Origin: Clostridium sp. C8-1-8
GTDB taxonomy: Bacteria; Bacillota; Clostridia; Clostridiales; Clostridiaceae
NCBI RefSeq assembly: GCF_009928445.1
Contig: NZ_JAABNO010000001.1
Span: 310,001 to 374,000, forward strand
Reading direction: 5' to 3'
DNA length: 64,000 nt
Shown here: positions 17,811 through 28,300 of the stretch, piece by piece
Layout: each line of letters starts with the position of its first letter
Numbering within the stretch: position 1 is the stretch's first letter
Made by a program: the position numbers and the translations under genes
Notes under the pieces: model-generated
Databases searched by the model: none
What the model was told of the DNA's origin: nothing
The model's input: only the letters and a program-made list of their open reading frames with translations

Positions 17811-17861
17811 AATAAAACAAGGTTAAACTATTATAACAGTAAGGGTAAGAAGGTGGCTTAG

Positions 17862-18302
17862 GTGGCAGATGATAGATATTATGTTGTGAGCGAGAGAGTG
17901 ATTCCTGAGATATTATTAAAGGTATTAAAGGTTAATGAACTTCTATATACAGGTGAGGTTAAGGATATTACTGAGGGAATAAGGCAAGTTGGTATAAGCA
18001 GGAGTGCTTACTATAAGTATAAAGATCATGTGTTTCCTATGAGTGAAAGTATAAACTCTAAGAAGATAACTCTTGCAGTAAGCATGAGCCATGAGGCGGG
18101 AGTACTTTCAAAGGTTTTAGACAAAATTGCAGAAATAAAAGGAAACGTCCTTACAATAAATCAAGATATACCTATGAATATGATTGCTAATGCAACCATA
18201 ACCTTGGATATTGCTGCGCTAGAAATTGATGTTAAGGCTTTGATTAAGCAGATTGATACACTTAAAGGAGTTATTAAAGTAAAACTATTTGCAATGGAAT
18301 AA
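17862..18302 (+). CDS. ACT domain-containing protein (UPF0735, PheB-like)
   Basis: Small cytoplasmic protein of 146 residues. Residues 1-65 hold a helical region (DRYYVVSERVIPEILLKVL, then ISRSAYYKYKDHVFP) and residues 70-146 an ACT domain (ITLAVSMSHEAGVLSKVLD). This arrangement is that of the UPF0735/PheB family, thought to sense an amino acid. GTG start at 17862, with AAGGTGG upstream. It is not linked to amino-acid biosynthesis genes here. Preceded by repeat copy A. Confidence 0.85.
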   Translation: MADDRYYVVSERVIPEILLKVLKVNELLYTGEVKDITEGIRQVGISRSAYYKYKDHVFPMSESINSKKITLAVSMSHEAGVLSKVLDKIAEIKGNVLTINQDIPMNMIANATITLDIAALEIDVKALIKQIDTLKGVIKVKLFAME

Positions 18303-18490
18303 TTTGTGTTATAATTACAATTAATATAAGATTATCAATCAACTTTTAATATTCAGAAAATTTGCTTTATAGTGTAAATGATATGATACTATTATAGGAA
18401 ATTTTGATTAATTATATTTAAAGAAAAGATTATGATTTGAATATATCAAACCATTTTAGATTATATATTTATAACAAAGGAGTGGCGTAA

Positions 18491-19735
18491 TTGAAGAAAG
18501 AAGTTTTTATTAATAACAGAAAAAGATTTTTTGAAAAATTAGAGGATGGATCAGTAGTAGTACTTTTAGCAGGAGAAGCTCCAAAAAAGACTGCAGATGA
18601 AGCATATCCTTTTACTCCAAATAGGAATTTTTATTACCTTACAGGTATAGATGAGGAAAAGCATAAGTTAGTTCTTTCCAAAGTAAACGGAGTGGTAGAA
18701 GAAGCTTTATTTATACAAAAACCAGACCCAATTAAGGAAAGATGGGTTGGTAAAACTATAAGAGATAATGAGGCTATAGAAGTATCTGGAGTAGAAGAAG
18801 TTTTATATTTAGAGGATTTTAATGGATATATTAATCAAAAGTTATCTTCTGGTAAAGTAAATGATCTTTATTTAGATTTAGAAAGAAGAAGCTATGAAGA
18901 AAGAACTACTTTAACAGAAGAATTTGCTAAGGAAGCAGCAGGATTATATCCATATGTGGCTATAAGAAATGTTTATGGTCTTATATCGGAGATTAGAACA
19001 ATAAAGTCATCGGAAGAAATTGACGAGATGAGAGAGGCTATTAAGATAACTATTGATGGTGTAAACTCTCTAATGAAAAATGCAAAGTCTGGTATCAAAG
19101 AGTACGAACTTGAAGCATTTTTTGACTTTCATTTGAAGAAAAGTGGTATTAAAGATGTAGCTTTCAAAACAATAGCAGCAGCGGGAAAAAATGCAACAAT
19201 TCTTCATTATGTAGATAATGACAGCATCATAAAAGAAGACGATCTTATATTATTTGATCTAGGAGCTCAATATAACTATTATAATGCAGATATAACAAGA
19301 ACTTTCCCTATAAGTGGTAAATTTACAGCTAGGCAAAAGGAAGTATATGAAGCTGTGCTTAGGGTAAATGAGGCTATAATAGAAGCATTAAAACCAGGTG
19401 TTAACTATGTAGATATAAATAATAAGGCTACAGATTTAATTGCTGAAGAATGCATCAGGTTAGGTCTTATAAAAGATAAGAAAGATGTTAGAAATTATTA
19501 TTGGCACAGCATAGGGCATGGTCTTGGTTTAGATACTCACGATGTTGGAGAAAGAAATGTAGATTTGAAGCCTGGTATGGTATATACAGTAGAGCCAGGA
19601 ATATACATTGAAGAAGAGGGCATTGGAGTAAGAATAGAAGATGATGTTTTAATAACTGAAGGTGGTAATGAAGTTCTTACAAAGGACATGATAAAATCAG
19701 TTGAGGATATCGAAAAATTTATGGCCAATAGATAA
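18491..19735 (+). CDS. Xaa-Pro aminopeptidase-like M24 metallopeptidase
   Basis: Cytoplasmic aminopeptidase P-type enzyme of 414 residues. N-terminal creatinase/AMP_N domain (1-150, with FTPNRNFYYLTGIDEEKH) precedes the M24 pita-bread fold. Metal ligands are visible in DLGAQYNYYNADITRTF (two Asp), HSIGHGLGLDTHD (His), YTVEPGIY (Glu) and GVRIEDDVL (Glu). TTG start at 18491 with AAAGGAG 7 nt upstream. Followed at 26 bp by the zinc-ribbon membrane protein gene, with which it probably shares a transcript. Removes N-terminal residues ahead of proline. Confidence 0.9.
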   Translation: MKKEVFINNRKRFFEKLEDGSVVVLLAGEAPKKTADEAYPFTPNRNFYYLTGIDEEKHKLVLSKVNGVVEEALFIQKPDPIKERWVGKTIRDNEAIEVSGVEEVLYLEDFNGYINQKLSSGKVNDLYLDLERRSYEERTTLTEEFAKEAAGLYPYVAIRNVYGLISEIRTIKSSEEIDEMREAIKITIDGVNSLMKNAKSGIKEYELEAFFDFHLKKSGIKDVAFKTIAAAGKNATILHYVDNDSIIKEDDLILFDLGAQYNYYNADITRTFPISGKFTARQKEVYEAVLRVNEAIIEALKPGVNYVDINNKATDLIAEECIRLGLIKDKKDVRNYYWHSIGHGLGLDTHDVGERNVDLKPGMVYTVEPGIYIEEEGIGVRIEDDVLITEGGNEVLTKDMIKSVEDIEKFMANR

Positions 19736-19761
19736 TTTCTTAATTTATAGGAGGAGATTAA

Positions 19762-20202
19762 ATGAGGTTATTTCAAGGAAGGTATGGATTTGATCTCTTA
19801 TCGAAGATATTAGTTTTATTAGGACTAATGTTCTTGGTTTGGAGAAACATAATTACTCTCACTATAGGTTTTGCTTTGGTGCTATATGCCACCTATAGGG
19901 CCTTTTCAAAGAATATAACAGCAAGAAGTAATGAAGCTTTCAAGTTTGAAAGTTTTATAAGAAATAAATTAGGAAACGTCTTGTCTCATAGAAATAATTA
20001 TGGCAACGGAAATATGTATGGTAATAAAGGCTTTAATTTTGGCAACTATAAAGATAAGGCAGCTTCGTGGTATAACGAAAGAAAAAATTATAAAATAGTA
20101 AAATGTCCTAATTGCAGTCAAAAGTTAAGGCTTCCCAAAGGAAAAGGGAAGATAGTTGTTACTTGTAAAAAGTGTGCCAATGAGTTTAAAATGAAAACTT
20201 GA
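19762..20202 (+). CDS. zinc-ribbon membrane protein
   Basis: 146 residues. Two membrane segments at about 13-27 and 30-47 are followed by a basic, Asn/Gly-rich linker (78-105: HRNNYGNGNMYGNKGFNFG) and a C-terminal zinc ribbon with CPNC (C115, C118) and CKKC (C135, C138). Ribosome binding site AGGAGGAG. It lies between the M24 peptidase and phasin-like genes in a tight series. Function unknown; such proteins are common in clostridia. Confidence 0.75.
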   Translation: MRLFQGRYGFDLLSKILVLLGLMFLVWRNIITLTIGFALVLYATYRAFSKNITARSNEAFKFESFIRNKLGNVLSHRNNYGNGNMYGNKGFNFGNYKDKAASWYNERKNYKIVKCPNCSQKLRLPKGKGKIVVTCKKCANEFKMKT

Positions 20203-20221
20203 TTTATGAGGAGATGTTTAT

Positions 20222-20602
20222 ATGTTTAATGAATTAAAAAAGGTTATGCTTGCAGGTGTAGGAGCAGTTGCAACTACTTATGAAAAAGCTAATGAAATAG
20301 TAAATGATATGGTGGAAAAGGGCAAGATAACAGTTGATGAAGGAAAAGAATTGTCTGAAGAGCTTTTGAGAGACTTTAAAGGAAAGGCGTCAACTACAAC
20401 AAATAAGGTTATGGATAAGATTGATGATATGATGCCACTCACAAAGCAAGAACTAAATACTGAGCTACAGGATAAGGATATTCCTACAAGAATAGAATTT
20501 GATGCTTTGAAGGATAGGGTTGAATATCTAGAAAATAAGCTTTCAGAAATAATCGGAAAAGTTGCGATACAAAATATTGATGAAAATAAAGAACAACAAT
20601 AA
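20222..20602 (+). CDS. phasin-family (PhaF-like) protein
   Basis: 126 residues, mostly amphipathic helix. The N terminus 'FNELKKVMLAGVGAVATTYEKANEIV' and 'DMVEKGKITVDEGKELSEELL' are the conserved pattern of poly(hydroxyalkanoate) granule-associated proteins of the PF05597 type, and the C terminus has a coiled coil (FDALKDRVEYLENKLSEII). No PHA synthase is nearby, and in clostridia this family typically accompanies a UbiB-type kinase, as here. It may act at membranes rather than on granules. Confidence 0.78.
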   Translation: MFNELKKVMLAGVGAVATTYEKANEIVNDMVEKGKITVDEGKELSEELLRDFKGKASTTTNKVMDKIDDMMPLTKQELNTELQDKDIPTRIEFDALKDRVEYLENKLSEIIGKVAIQNIDENKEQQ

Positions 20603-20623
20603 GGGGGCTTTTTGCACCCCTTT
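20601..20623 (+). terminator. weak hairpin between phasin-like and ubiB-like genes
   Basis: AAGGGGGC (20601-20608) can pair with GCACCCCTTT (20614-20623) across TTTTT, with one bulge. It could act as an attenuator between the two genes. Confidence 0.45.
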
Positions 20624-20646
20624 ACCTTTATGTATTGAGGTGAACT

Positions 20647-22254
20647 ATGAGAAAAGAAACACTAAAAAGATTTAGAGAGATAGTTAAGGTTTTTGCTTAC
20701 TATGGTTTTGGATATTTAATTAATACCACTATGAAACCTTCTGCAAATAAATCACCAGAAAATTTAAGAAAAGCCTTTGTTGAACTAGGGCCTACTTTTA
20801 TAAAAATTGGCCAAATTCTTAGTACTAGGACTGACTTATTACCGGAAGAATACACTAAGGAATTGGCTAAGCTTCAAGATGATGTGCCTTGGGAAGCTTT
20901 TAGTGTTATAGCAAAAGTATTTCAAGAAGAGTTTAATATGAACATTGATGATGTTTTTCTATATCTTGAGAGTGTTCCTCTGGCTTCTGCTTCAGTTGCT
21001 CAGGTACATAAAGGGGTTATGAAAGATGGAAGAGAAGTTGTAATAAAGATTCAAAGACCTAATATACGTGAGAAGATGGAACTGGATATTTCTATACTGA
21101 AGAGGATAGTAAAGCTAACAAAGACTAGGTTTAATGGAATGCTTATGGATCCTGTAGAGGCTCTGCAAGAGATTATGGATGCAACTAGCAAGGAACTGGA
21201 TTTTGAAAGAGAACGGGATAATATAAGTAGATTTAAAATACTAAATAAGAGTGTTAAATGCATAGCAGTACCTTATGTGGTTGAAGAGTTTACTTCAACT
21301 AGAGTGCTTACTATGGAGAATATACAGGGGTTTAAGATCAATGATATCTATAATATAGTAAAAGAAGGATATGATAGGACAGATATTGCGAAAAAGCTTG
21401 CTCTTTCCTATTGTAAGCAAATATTTGATGATGGATTCTTTCATGGAGATCCACATCCAGGTAATCTTCTAATAAGAGATGGTAAGATATGTTTTATTGA
21501 CTTTGGGCTTATGGGAGAACTTTCAGAATCAATAAAAGAATCATTAAATGATGCTATGATGGCTATAGCTTTAAAGGATATAGACAAAGTAATGGATTTC
21601 TTAATGGAGGTAGGAGTAAAGAAAGGTAGAGTAGATAGGACGGTATTATATGATGATATAGATTATCTCCTTTCCAACTATCTATCCACTTCCTTAAAAA
21701 ATATAAGAATATCAACTTTACTTAGAGAAGTCTTTGATATTGCAGAAAGAAATAATATACAGCTTCCAACAGAACTAATAATACTTGTTCGAGGTATGGT
21801 TATATTAGAAGGCGTAATAGCTGAAATAGCTCCTGATATGAACATATTGGACGTTGCAATACCGTTTGTCAAGTCAAAAAACAAGTACTTTATCTTAAAC
21901 AAGTTAAGAAGTGATGAACTGGCTTTAAAGACCTATACTATATTGAGAGATAGTATAAAGATTCCCTCAAAAATAGTAGAACTATCTGATAGCGTAATTC
22001 AAGGAAGAGCTAGGGTTAACCTTCAGATCCCAGACCTTGAAAAGACAGTTGATCATCTTAATAAGATGATAAATAGAGTAGTTTTCGGACTTATAGTAGC
22101 AGGTATGATCATTGGTTCATCTATAATAACTGGTTCCAATGTAGGCCCAAAGGTAAGGGATATATCAGTTATAGGTATAACAGGATACTTTGCTTCAGGA
22201 ATATTTGCACTGTGGCTTCTGATATCAATAATAAGATCTGGTAATTTGAAGTAG
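20647..22254 (+). CDS. ABC1/AarF/UbiB-family atypical kinase
   Basis: 535 residues. The family N-terminal motif 'LGPTFIKIGQILSTRTDLLPEEY' near residues 47-69 (quoted in part), the Ala-rich loop with invariant Lys (SVAQVHKGV, VVIKIQRP), 'HGDPHPGNLL' and 'IDFGLMGEL' are all present, followed by two C-terminal membrane segments (about 475-495 and 510-530). UbiB supports ubiquinone biosynthesis in respiring bacteria; this strain need not make ubiquinone, so a role in isoprenoid-lipid or membrane homeostasis is more plausible. Paired with the upstream phasin-like gene. Confidence 0.88.
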   Translation: MRKETLKRFREIVKVFAYYGFGYLINTTMKPSANKSPENLRKAFVELGPTFIKIGQILSTRTDLLPEEYTKELAKLQDDVPWEAFSVIAKVFQEEFNMNIDDVFLYLESVPLASASVAQVHKGVMKDGREVVIKIQRPNIREKMELDISILKRIVKLTKTRFNGMLMDPVEALQEIMDATSKELDFERERDNISRFKILNKSVKCIAVPYVVEEFTSTRVLTMENIQGFKINDIYNIVKEGYDRTDIAKKLALSYCKQIFDDGFFHGDPHPGNLLIRDGKICFIDFGLMGELSESIKESLNDAMMAIALKDIDKVMDFLMEVGVKKGRVDRTVLYDDIDYLLSNYLSTSLKNIRISTLLREVFDIAERNNIQLPTELIILVRGMVILEGVIAEIAPDMNILDVAIPFVKSKNKYFILNKLRSDELALKTYTILRDSIKIPSKIVELSDSVIQGRARVNLQIPDLEKTVDHLNKMINRVVFGLIVAGMIIGSSIITGSNVGPKVRDISVIGITGYFASGIFALWLLISIIRSGNLK

Positions 22255-22301
22255 AACAGGCCATACCGTCCAATTTTTGTTGAATGGTATGGCCTGTTTT
22301 T
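22255..22301. terminator. bidirectional terminator between ubiB-like and PBP2 genes
   Basis: AACAGGCCATACC (22255-22267) pairs with GGTATGGCCTGTT (22286-22298), followed by TTT. The two genes converge here. Confidence 0.9.
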
Positions 22302-22312
22302 AAGAACGTATT

Positions 22313-25171
22313 CTATCTAGATTTAGTATCATCCTTATAATCAGGAAGCCCAGGAGTAAATGTATAAGGAAAAGTAGGCTGATAGTATGGATAATCCTTT
22401 TGTAGTCTATCTTTAAAGTACACTTCGTAAGCAGCTTTTGCTACATCTGCAGCTAAGAAACCATGTGCACCATCATACATTACTACAGCAACAACTACTT
22501 CAGGATCATTTATTGGAGCACAAGATACATAAACTCCATATGCGCTTCTTCCTATTGATTCCTGAGTTTGTTCGTTGTAAGTTGCTGTACCAGTTTTACC
22601 TCCTGTAGGTATTGGAAAGTCCTTAAATACTGAACTAGCAGTTCCTAAGTCATCTGTATTGGCTTGTTGCATACCTTGTTTTATTAAACTCAGGTTTGTA
22701 GGACTAATATCTATTTTATTTAATACCTCAGGTTTAAATTCTTGGACTACTTTACCTGAGGAGTCCGTTACTTTATCCACTAAATGTACCTTATATCTAG
22801 TACCACCATTTACTATAGTAGCGATATAGTTTGCTAACTGAACTATTGAGAAGTCATTCATACCCTGTCCTATGGATGCAAGAACTAATTGGGCAGGTGT
22901 GTTTATGATAGCAGTTTTATCATAGATAAATTGTTCAATAGCCTTTTTTACGTTATAGTTGGAGTATTTTTTGCCAGAGTCAGTATATTTCTTTACTCTA
23001 TCTCCAAAAACCTTAGAATCTTTTTGGAGCTGATTAAGTAATGGATCTAGGCCTTTATCAAAATCATTTAACCCTACTATATTTGAGCTGTTTGTGTTCT
23101 TTATAAAGTTTAAAACATAGTCTTTAATTTTTTGTTTTGTGGCTTTTAAGTCATCACTGTCGTCATCTTTGTTTGCTATGTCTAGAGGTACAAAGGTAAT
23201 ACTATCACCATACTTTCCAGCCTCAAGAGCGTTAACAAGTTCAAATTTGGCATACAGTATAGTTTGCTCCTTAGCATATTGATAATTATAAGTCTGACCA
23301 AAACTTTCACCTATTTCTATTCCAGTGCTTCCTTTTGTTTTACTTTTAGGGTCGCTACCCATGCCTAGTTGCCAAGCATATTTAGCTAAACTGTCCAAGG
23401 CGGAAGTGTTCATTCCGTTTTTCTCATAAAGCTTTAGTCCAGTTTGGTAAAAGAAATAGTTACAGGAAACAGCTATAGCTTTTTTTATGTCTACTGCTGA
23501 ACCATGATATCCATCATCATGAAATTGCTGGCTACCTAGTAATTTATCTGTAAAAGGAGCGGCATCATTGACAGTAGTTTTACCATCTATAACTCCTTCT
23601 TGAAGGCCTGCTAAAGCTGTAAGTGGTTTAAAGGTAGAACCAGGGTGAATAAGCCCAGTGGTAGCATAGTTATAAAAAGGCTTAGGAATAAGATCATATG
23701 GATCTTGTCTTACACCACTTTTATCTTTTGGAAACAAATCATCAACAGTCTTATTTAGATGATGTTTGTTTATGAAGTCCTGCCCAAGCTTATCGTAGTC
23801 TGGGGAGAAGTAGTGCTTAGATACTTCTGGAGTAAGTAGGCTAGGATCAGAAATAATATTAGCATCATAGCCTGGATAACTGGATAGTGCTAGCACTCTA
23901 CCTGTCTTGGCCTCCATAACTATAGCGGCGCCTCTTGTTGCATTAAAGTTGCTTTTATTTCCATCCTCGTGATCTACATATTGTGTTGCTACAAAATTAA
24001 GTCTATCTTGTAGAGTTTTATCAACTGCATATTGAATATCTTTATTTAGAGTAAGGTATATATTTTCGCCAGGAGTAGAGGCTTGCTTAAATAGTTCTTC
24101 AGTTTTTCTTCCTTCAGAATTTACATTCACAATTGTGTGCCCTGTATTACCCTTCAATACAGACTCGAAAGCTGATTCTATGCCTGATTTACCTATAAGG
24201 TCAGTGGATACGTCATAGCCTCTTTCTTCATATTTGTCTTTCTTTGAACTATCTATTGAGGAAACATAGCCTATTACACCAGAAGCTAAAGTATCTTTTC
24301 CATAGGGATAAGTTCTCATTGGTTCTACAGATACATCTATTCCTGGTAAGTCATTAAGCTTTTGATAAAAGATATAAGGAGTATCTTGCTTTAGATTATA
24401 TGCTATTGTAATAGGTTTAAAATTTGAAGAGCCTTGCATTTTTATAGCATCTTTTACTAACATATATCTTCTAAGTTCTTGAATAGGATATTTTTTTAAT
24501 AGTGTTGTTGCTATTTCCTTAGGTGTATAACTATTTCTATAAATCTTCTTTTCTTTATCTGTGGGATTCAGTATGTCGTACATATTGTAGTATTTTAGTA
24601 GATAATTAAAAGTGTCTTCTGCACTAATTTTTAAAAGTTTTTCATTGATTTGATTTTCTTCATCAAAGGTAAGATCGCTTTTATCCTTTAAAGCGGGGAT
24701 AGTCTTTTTTACAACATCATTAAGATTTCTAGATCGTTTAAAGGATATTTCTTGATTTTTTCGAGTATCGTCAGAATCACCAGTAAAATCAAAGTAGGGT
24801 TTTCCATCTTTATCTATTTTAAGTTTAAAGCTGTCTTGCTGTTCGTCGCCTCTATCGTCTAATATCTTAAATACCTTTCTCATGGTATCATAAAACTTCG
24901 CTGAAGACTCATCCGTTGTAGTAAAAGTAAGCTTATAAATAGTCTTGTTAGTAGCTAATATATTACCTGAAGAATCAAATATCTTACCTCTTGCAGCTTT
25001 TTCTGATATAACTCTCCTTGATCTAGTGTTAGCTTTTTCTGTATAATCATCATATTTAAAAACTTGTAGATATATCAACCTTGATATTATACATATAAAG
25101 ACAAATAGCATTATCATTAGAAGCGCGTTAAATCTATTTAAAATTTTCCGTTTTTCCTTTTTTTCTTTCAT
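22313..25171 (-). CDS. mrdA: penicillin-binding protein 2 (class B transpeptidase)
   Basis: Peptidoglycan DD-transpeptidase of 952 residues anchored by one N-terminal membrane segment (about 12-32). The dimerization domain with its long insert spans about 55-330. The penicillin-binding active site shows S512-TFK (in HPGSTFKPLT), S569-CN (in AVSCNYFF) and K859-TG (in GGKTGTATY), all intact. At 952 residues it is longer than the approximately 630 of E. coli PBP2 because of insertions at about 100-200 and 690-770; long versions are usual in clostridia. Its assignment to PBP2 (elongation) rather than a sporulation paralogue is likely but not certain. ATG follows AAGGGTGGT. Confidence 0.85.
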   Translation of the reverse strand: MKEKKEKRKILNRFNALLMIMLFVFICIISRLIYLQVFKYDDYTEKANTRSRRVISEKAARGKIFDSSGNILATNKTIYKLTFTTTDESSAKFYDTMRKVFKILDDRGDEQQDSFKLKIDKDGKPYFDFTGDSDDTRKNQEISFKRSRNLNDVVKKTIPALKDKSDLTFDEENQINEKLLKISAEDTFNYLLKYYNMYDILNPTDKEKKIYRNSYTPKEIATTLLKKYPIQELRRYMLVKDAIKMQGSSNFKPITIAYNLKQDTPYIFYQKLNDLPGIDVSVEPMRTYPYGKDTLASGVIGYVSSIDSSKKDKYEERGYDVSTDLIGKSGIESAFESVLKGNTGHTIVNVNSEGRKTEELFKQASTPGENIYLTLNKDIQYAVDKTLQDRLNFVATQYVDHEDGNKSNFNATRGAAIVMEAKTGRVLALSSYPGYDANIISDPSLLTPEVSKHYFSPDYDKLGQDFINKHHLNKTVDDLFPKDKSGVRQDPYDLIPKPFYNYATTGLIHPGSTFKPLTALAGLQEGVIDGKTTVNDAAPFTDKLLGSQQFHDDGYHGSAVDIKKAIAVSCNYFFYQTGLKLYEKNGMNTSALDSLAKYAWQLGMGSDPKSKTKGSTGIEIGESFGQTYNYQYAKEQTILYAKFELVNALEAGKYGDSITFVPLDIANKDDDSDDLKATKQKIKDYVLNFIKNTNSSNIVGLNDFDKGLDPLLNQLQKDSKVFGDRVKKYTDSGKKYSNYNVKKAIEQFIYDKTAIINTPAQLVLASIGQGMNDFSIVQLANYIATIVNGGTRYKVHLVDKVTDSSGKVVQEFKPEVLNKIDISPTNLSLIKQGMQQANTDDLGTASSVFKDFPIPTGGKTGTATYNEQTQESIGRSAYGVYVSCAPINDPEVVVAVVMYDGAHGFLAADVAKAAYEVYFKDRLQKDYPYYQPTFPYTFTPGLPDYKDDTKSR

Positions 25172-25391
25172 AACATACCACCCTTCATAAACTTGAAAAA
25201 AATTATATAATTATAAAATTATAACAAGTATTATTTTTACATAAAACTGGATATATTTCTATACTTATTTGGTAACAATAGTATATTTTTAGAAAAATCT
25301 CTATAAATATTCATCAAATTATAAGTATATTTTTTTCATCATTCAAAGTATAATTCTTTTATAAAGTTAGAAACGAAGAAAGGCTATATCT

Positions 25392-28300
25392 ATGGAGGAA
25401 AATTCTATATTACATTATTGTGATAAAAAACAATACTTAAAGGGAATACAATGTTATGAAGATAGTCTAGTTGAGGATTTTTCAATAAATATAAAATCAT
25501 TAGAAGGTAAGGGGGGGCACTCTTATTTTATAGATACATATGTGAAATCAGATATTAACGATGATAGGTATAATGTACGTATTTCATTAAATGATAATGT
25601 TGGCTTTACAAGCTTCAATTGTAATTGTAAGTTCTTTCATCAGGACTATAGAAGAAAAGGAATATGTAAGCACATAGCTGCAGTAATGGTGAAGTTTTTT
25701 AGAGAAAAACAGAATACTGTAGCTTACAAAAGAAATAATCTACAAGTTAGAAAGATTTTTGATGAGATGAGTACAGTCTTATTGAACCAAGATCGAGAAG
25801 AACTTAATCTGAGTGTTAAACTTGAGTTTAATAGAATGAATTTTGTTGAAAGCTCAATTGAAATAAAGGTGGGGAAAGAAAAACTTTTTCTAGTAAAGGA
25901 CATAAAGGAATTTTTGCAAGCTTATGATGATGGGAAAATAATAAGTTTATCTAAAAATTTTGAGTTTAATGGAGCTATTCATTATTTTGGTGAAGACAGT
26001 AAGCTGATTATAGAGCTTATAAGAGAGATAGATGAAAATGATAGGCTTACAAGAAATTTATACAATTATTCTACTCCGAATATGAGATTGATAGAAGGTA
26101 GAAAGGCTTATCTGTCTTTAACTCAATTAAAAAGACTTCTTAGAACGATTAAAGGAGATATAGATTGTAGCATCAATGGAAGAGAATATAGCGGTGTAAA
26201 GATAATTGAAGACAATCCAATGAATTTTATAATTAATGCTTATGAGAATACAATAAAACTTTCCTACGGCGAAGATATTCCAATAGCATTAACTTCTAAA
26301 AATGATGTATTGTTTCTTAATAATAATATATACTTGCCCGACGAAAATAGTATCAAAGTGCTTAAGCCCATAATTAATATTTTAAAAAAGGAAGCTTCAA
26401 TATCTTTTGAAAATGAGGATAGAGATAAGCTTACTTCTTTGGTGTTGCCTACTTTAAGCCAACATAGTAGTTTTGTTAACATAGATGAGGTGTCTAGGGA
26501 AGAGCTAGAGGTAGTACCTCTTAAAGCTAGATTTTACATGGATAGAGACAATGACAATATATTTTTAGATATAGTTTATTGTTACGGACAGTATGAGATT
26601 GATGCTCTTAAAGAAGTAGACGTACCTAAATATATCATTAGAGAGAAGGTTAAAGAGCAAGACATTGTAAATACAATAAATAGCTATGGTTTTATTCAAG
26701 AAGATAGGTTTGTTCTTGAAGATGAAGAAAAGGTAGTGGAATTTTTAAGACGGGGAGTGGTGTCCCTATCAGGTTTAGGCGAGATTTATTATTCTGAGAG
26801 TTTTAAAAAGCTAAAGGTATATACTCCTAGTAGTTACAAAGGTGCCATAAGAATGAGTGACAATGGACTTTTAGAAATATATTTTTCTATTGAAGGGGTA
26901 GATAGTAGAGAGCTATGGAACATTTTTGCCTCAATAAAGCAGAAAAAGAAATACTATAAGCTCAAAAATGGTGATTTTATAACCCTTGAAGAGAAGGAAT
27001 TAAAGGTTTTAGAAGAAATACTTGCTTATGCAGAGGTAAGGAAAGATGAACTTAATAATGGATACTTTAAGGTGCCTTCTTATAAAGGATATTACATAGA
27101 AGATATTATAGAAAAAAATCAACTAGAATTTATGAAGAGCACAAGAGAATTTGATAATCTGTATTTTAGAACAAAGAAAATGGATGTTTCAGATATTGAT
27201 ATACCAAAAGCTTTTGGTAAGATTATGAGAGACTATCAGAAGGATGGATTTAGATGGTTTAATATGCTCTATGAATTTAGATTTGGTGGTGTATTGGCGG
27301 ATGAGATGGGGCTTGGAAAAACTCTTCAGACTATAGTTTTTTTAAAGTCAATAAATATTGGATTGCCAGCTTTAATAGTAGTGCCTAGTTCTCTTGTATA
27401 TAATTGGAGAGATGAATTTGAAAAATTTGCACCTGATACAAAGGTGGCAATTGTTCAAGGGGATAAAGAGCTTAGAGAAAGCTTGTTAAGCCAATATGAA
27501 GATTATAATGTTGTCATCACTTCATATGCTCTTTTAAGAAGAGATATAGAGTTATATTCAAATAAAGAATTTTCTGTATGCATAATTGATGAGGCACAAA
27601 ATATTAAAAATCATAATTCTCAGAATGCTAAAAGTGTAAAGAAGATAAAAGCAAGTTGTAGGTTCGCTCTAACTGGAACTCCTATAGAAAACAATCTTGG
27701 AGACTTATGGTCAATATTTGATTTTATAATGCCAGCATATCTTTTGAGCAAGATGAACTTTTCTACTAGATATGAGGCACCTATCATGAAGGATAGAGAT
27801 ACAGGAGCACTAGAAGAATTAAATAGAAAGATAAAGCCATTTATACTTAGACGAACTAAGAATATGGTACTGGAACAGCTGCCTCCTAAGATAGAGTATT
27901 CTATCTCCGTTGATATGCTTGATAAGCAGAAGAAGATATATGCATCCTATTCTAAGGCCGCATTAAGAGAATTTGAGAAGCAGGGGTTAGATGTTCCTAA
28001 GCTTAAAGTACTTGGAGCATTAACGAGACTTAGGCAGATATGTAGCGATCCCTCTGTGCTCATTGAAGGATATAAGGGACATAGCGGAAAGCTTGAGGCT
28101 TTAATGAATATAGTAGAAAAGTCAAAGGCAAATAGAAGAAAAATCTTAGTTTTTTCTTCTTTTACAACTGTGCTTAAAAATATAGCAGTTCATCTTGAGG
28201 ATAATAATATAGCATATCTTTACTTAGATGGTGATACTGATATAAAAGAAAGAACTGAGATGGTAAAGCGCTTTAATCTTGGAGAAGATTTGGTATTTCT

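Larger units (their letters stand above)
16771..17861. other. 1.09-kb region with no long gene
   Basis: Contains, in order: the lipoprotein terminator; about 400 bp of AT-rich sequence in which I see nothing; a possible 29-residue peptide gene (17235-17324); a 12-bp-stem hairpin (17393-17420); remnants of a small minus-strand gene (17428-17563); and an inverted-end repeat (17717-17810) ahead of the ACT-domain gene. Confidence 0.6.
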
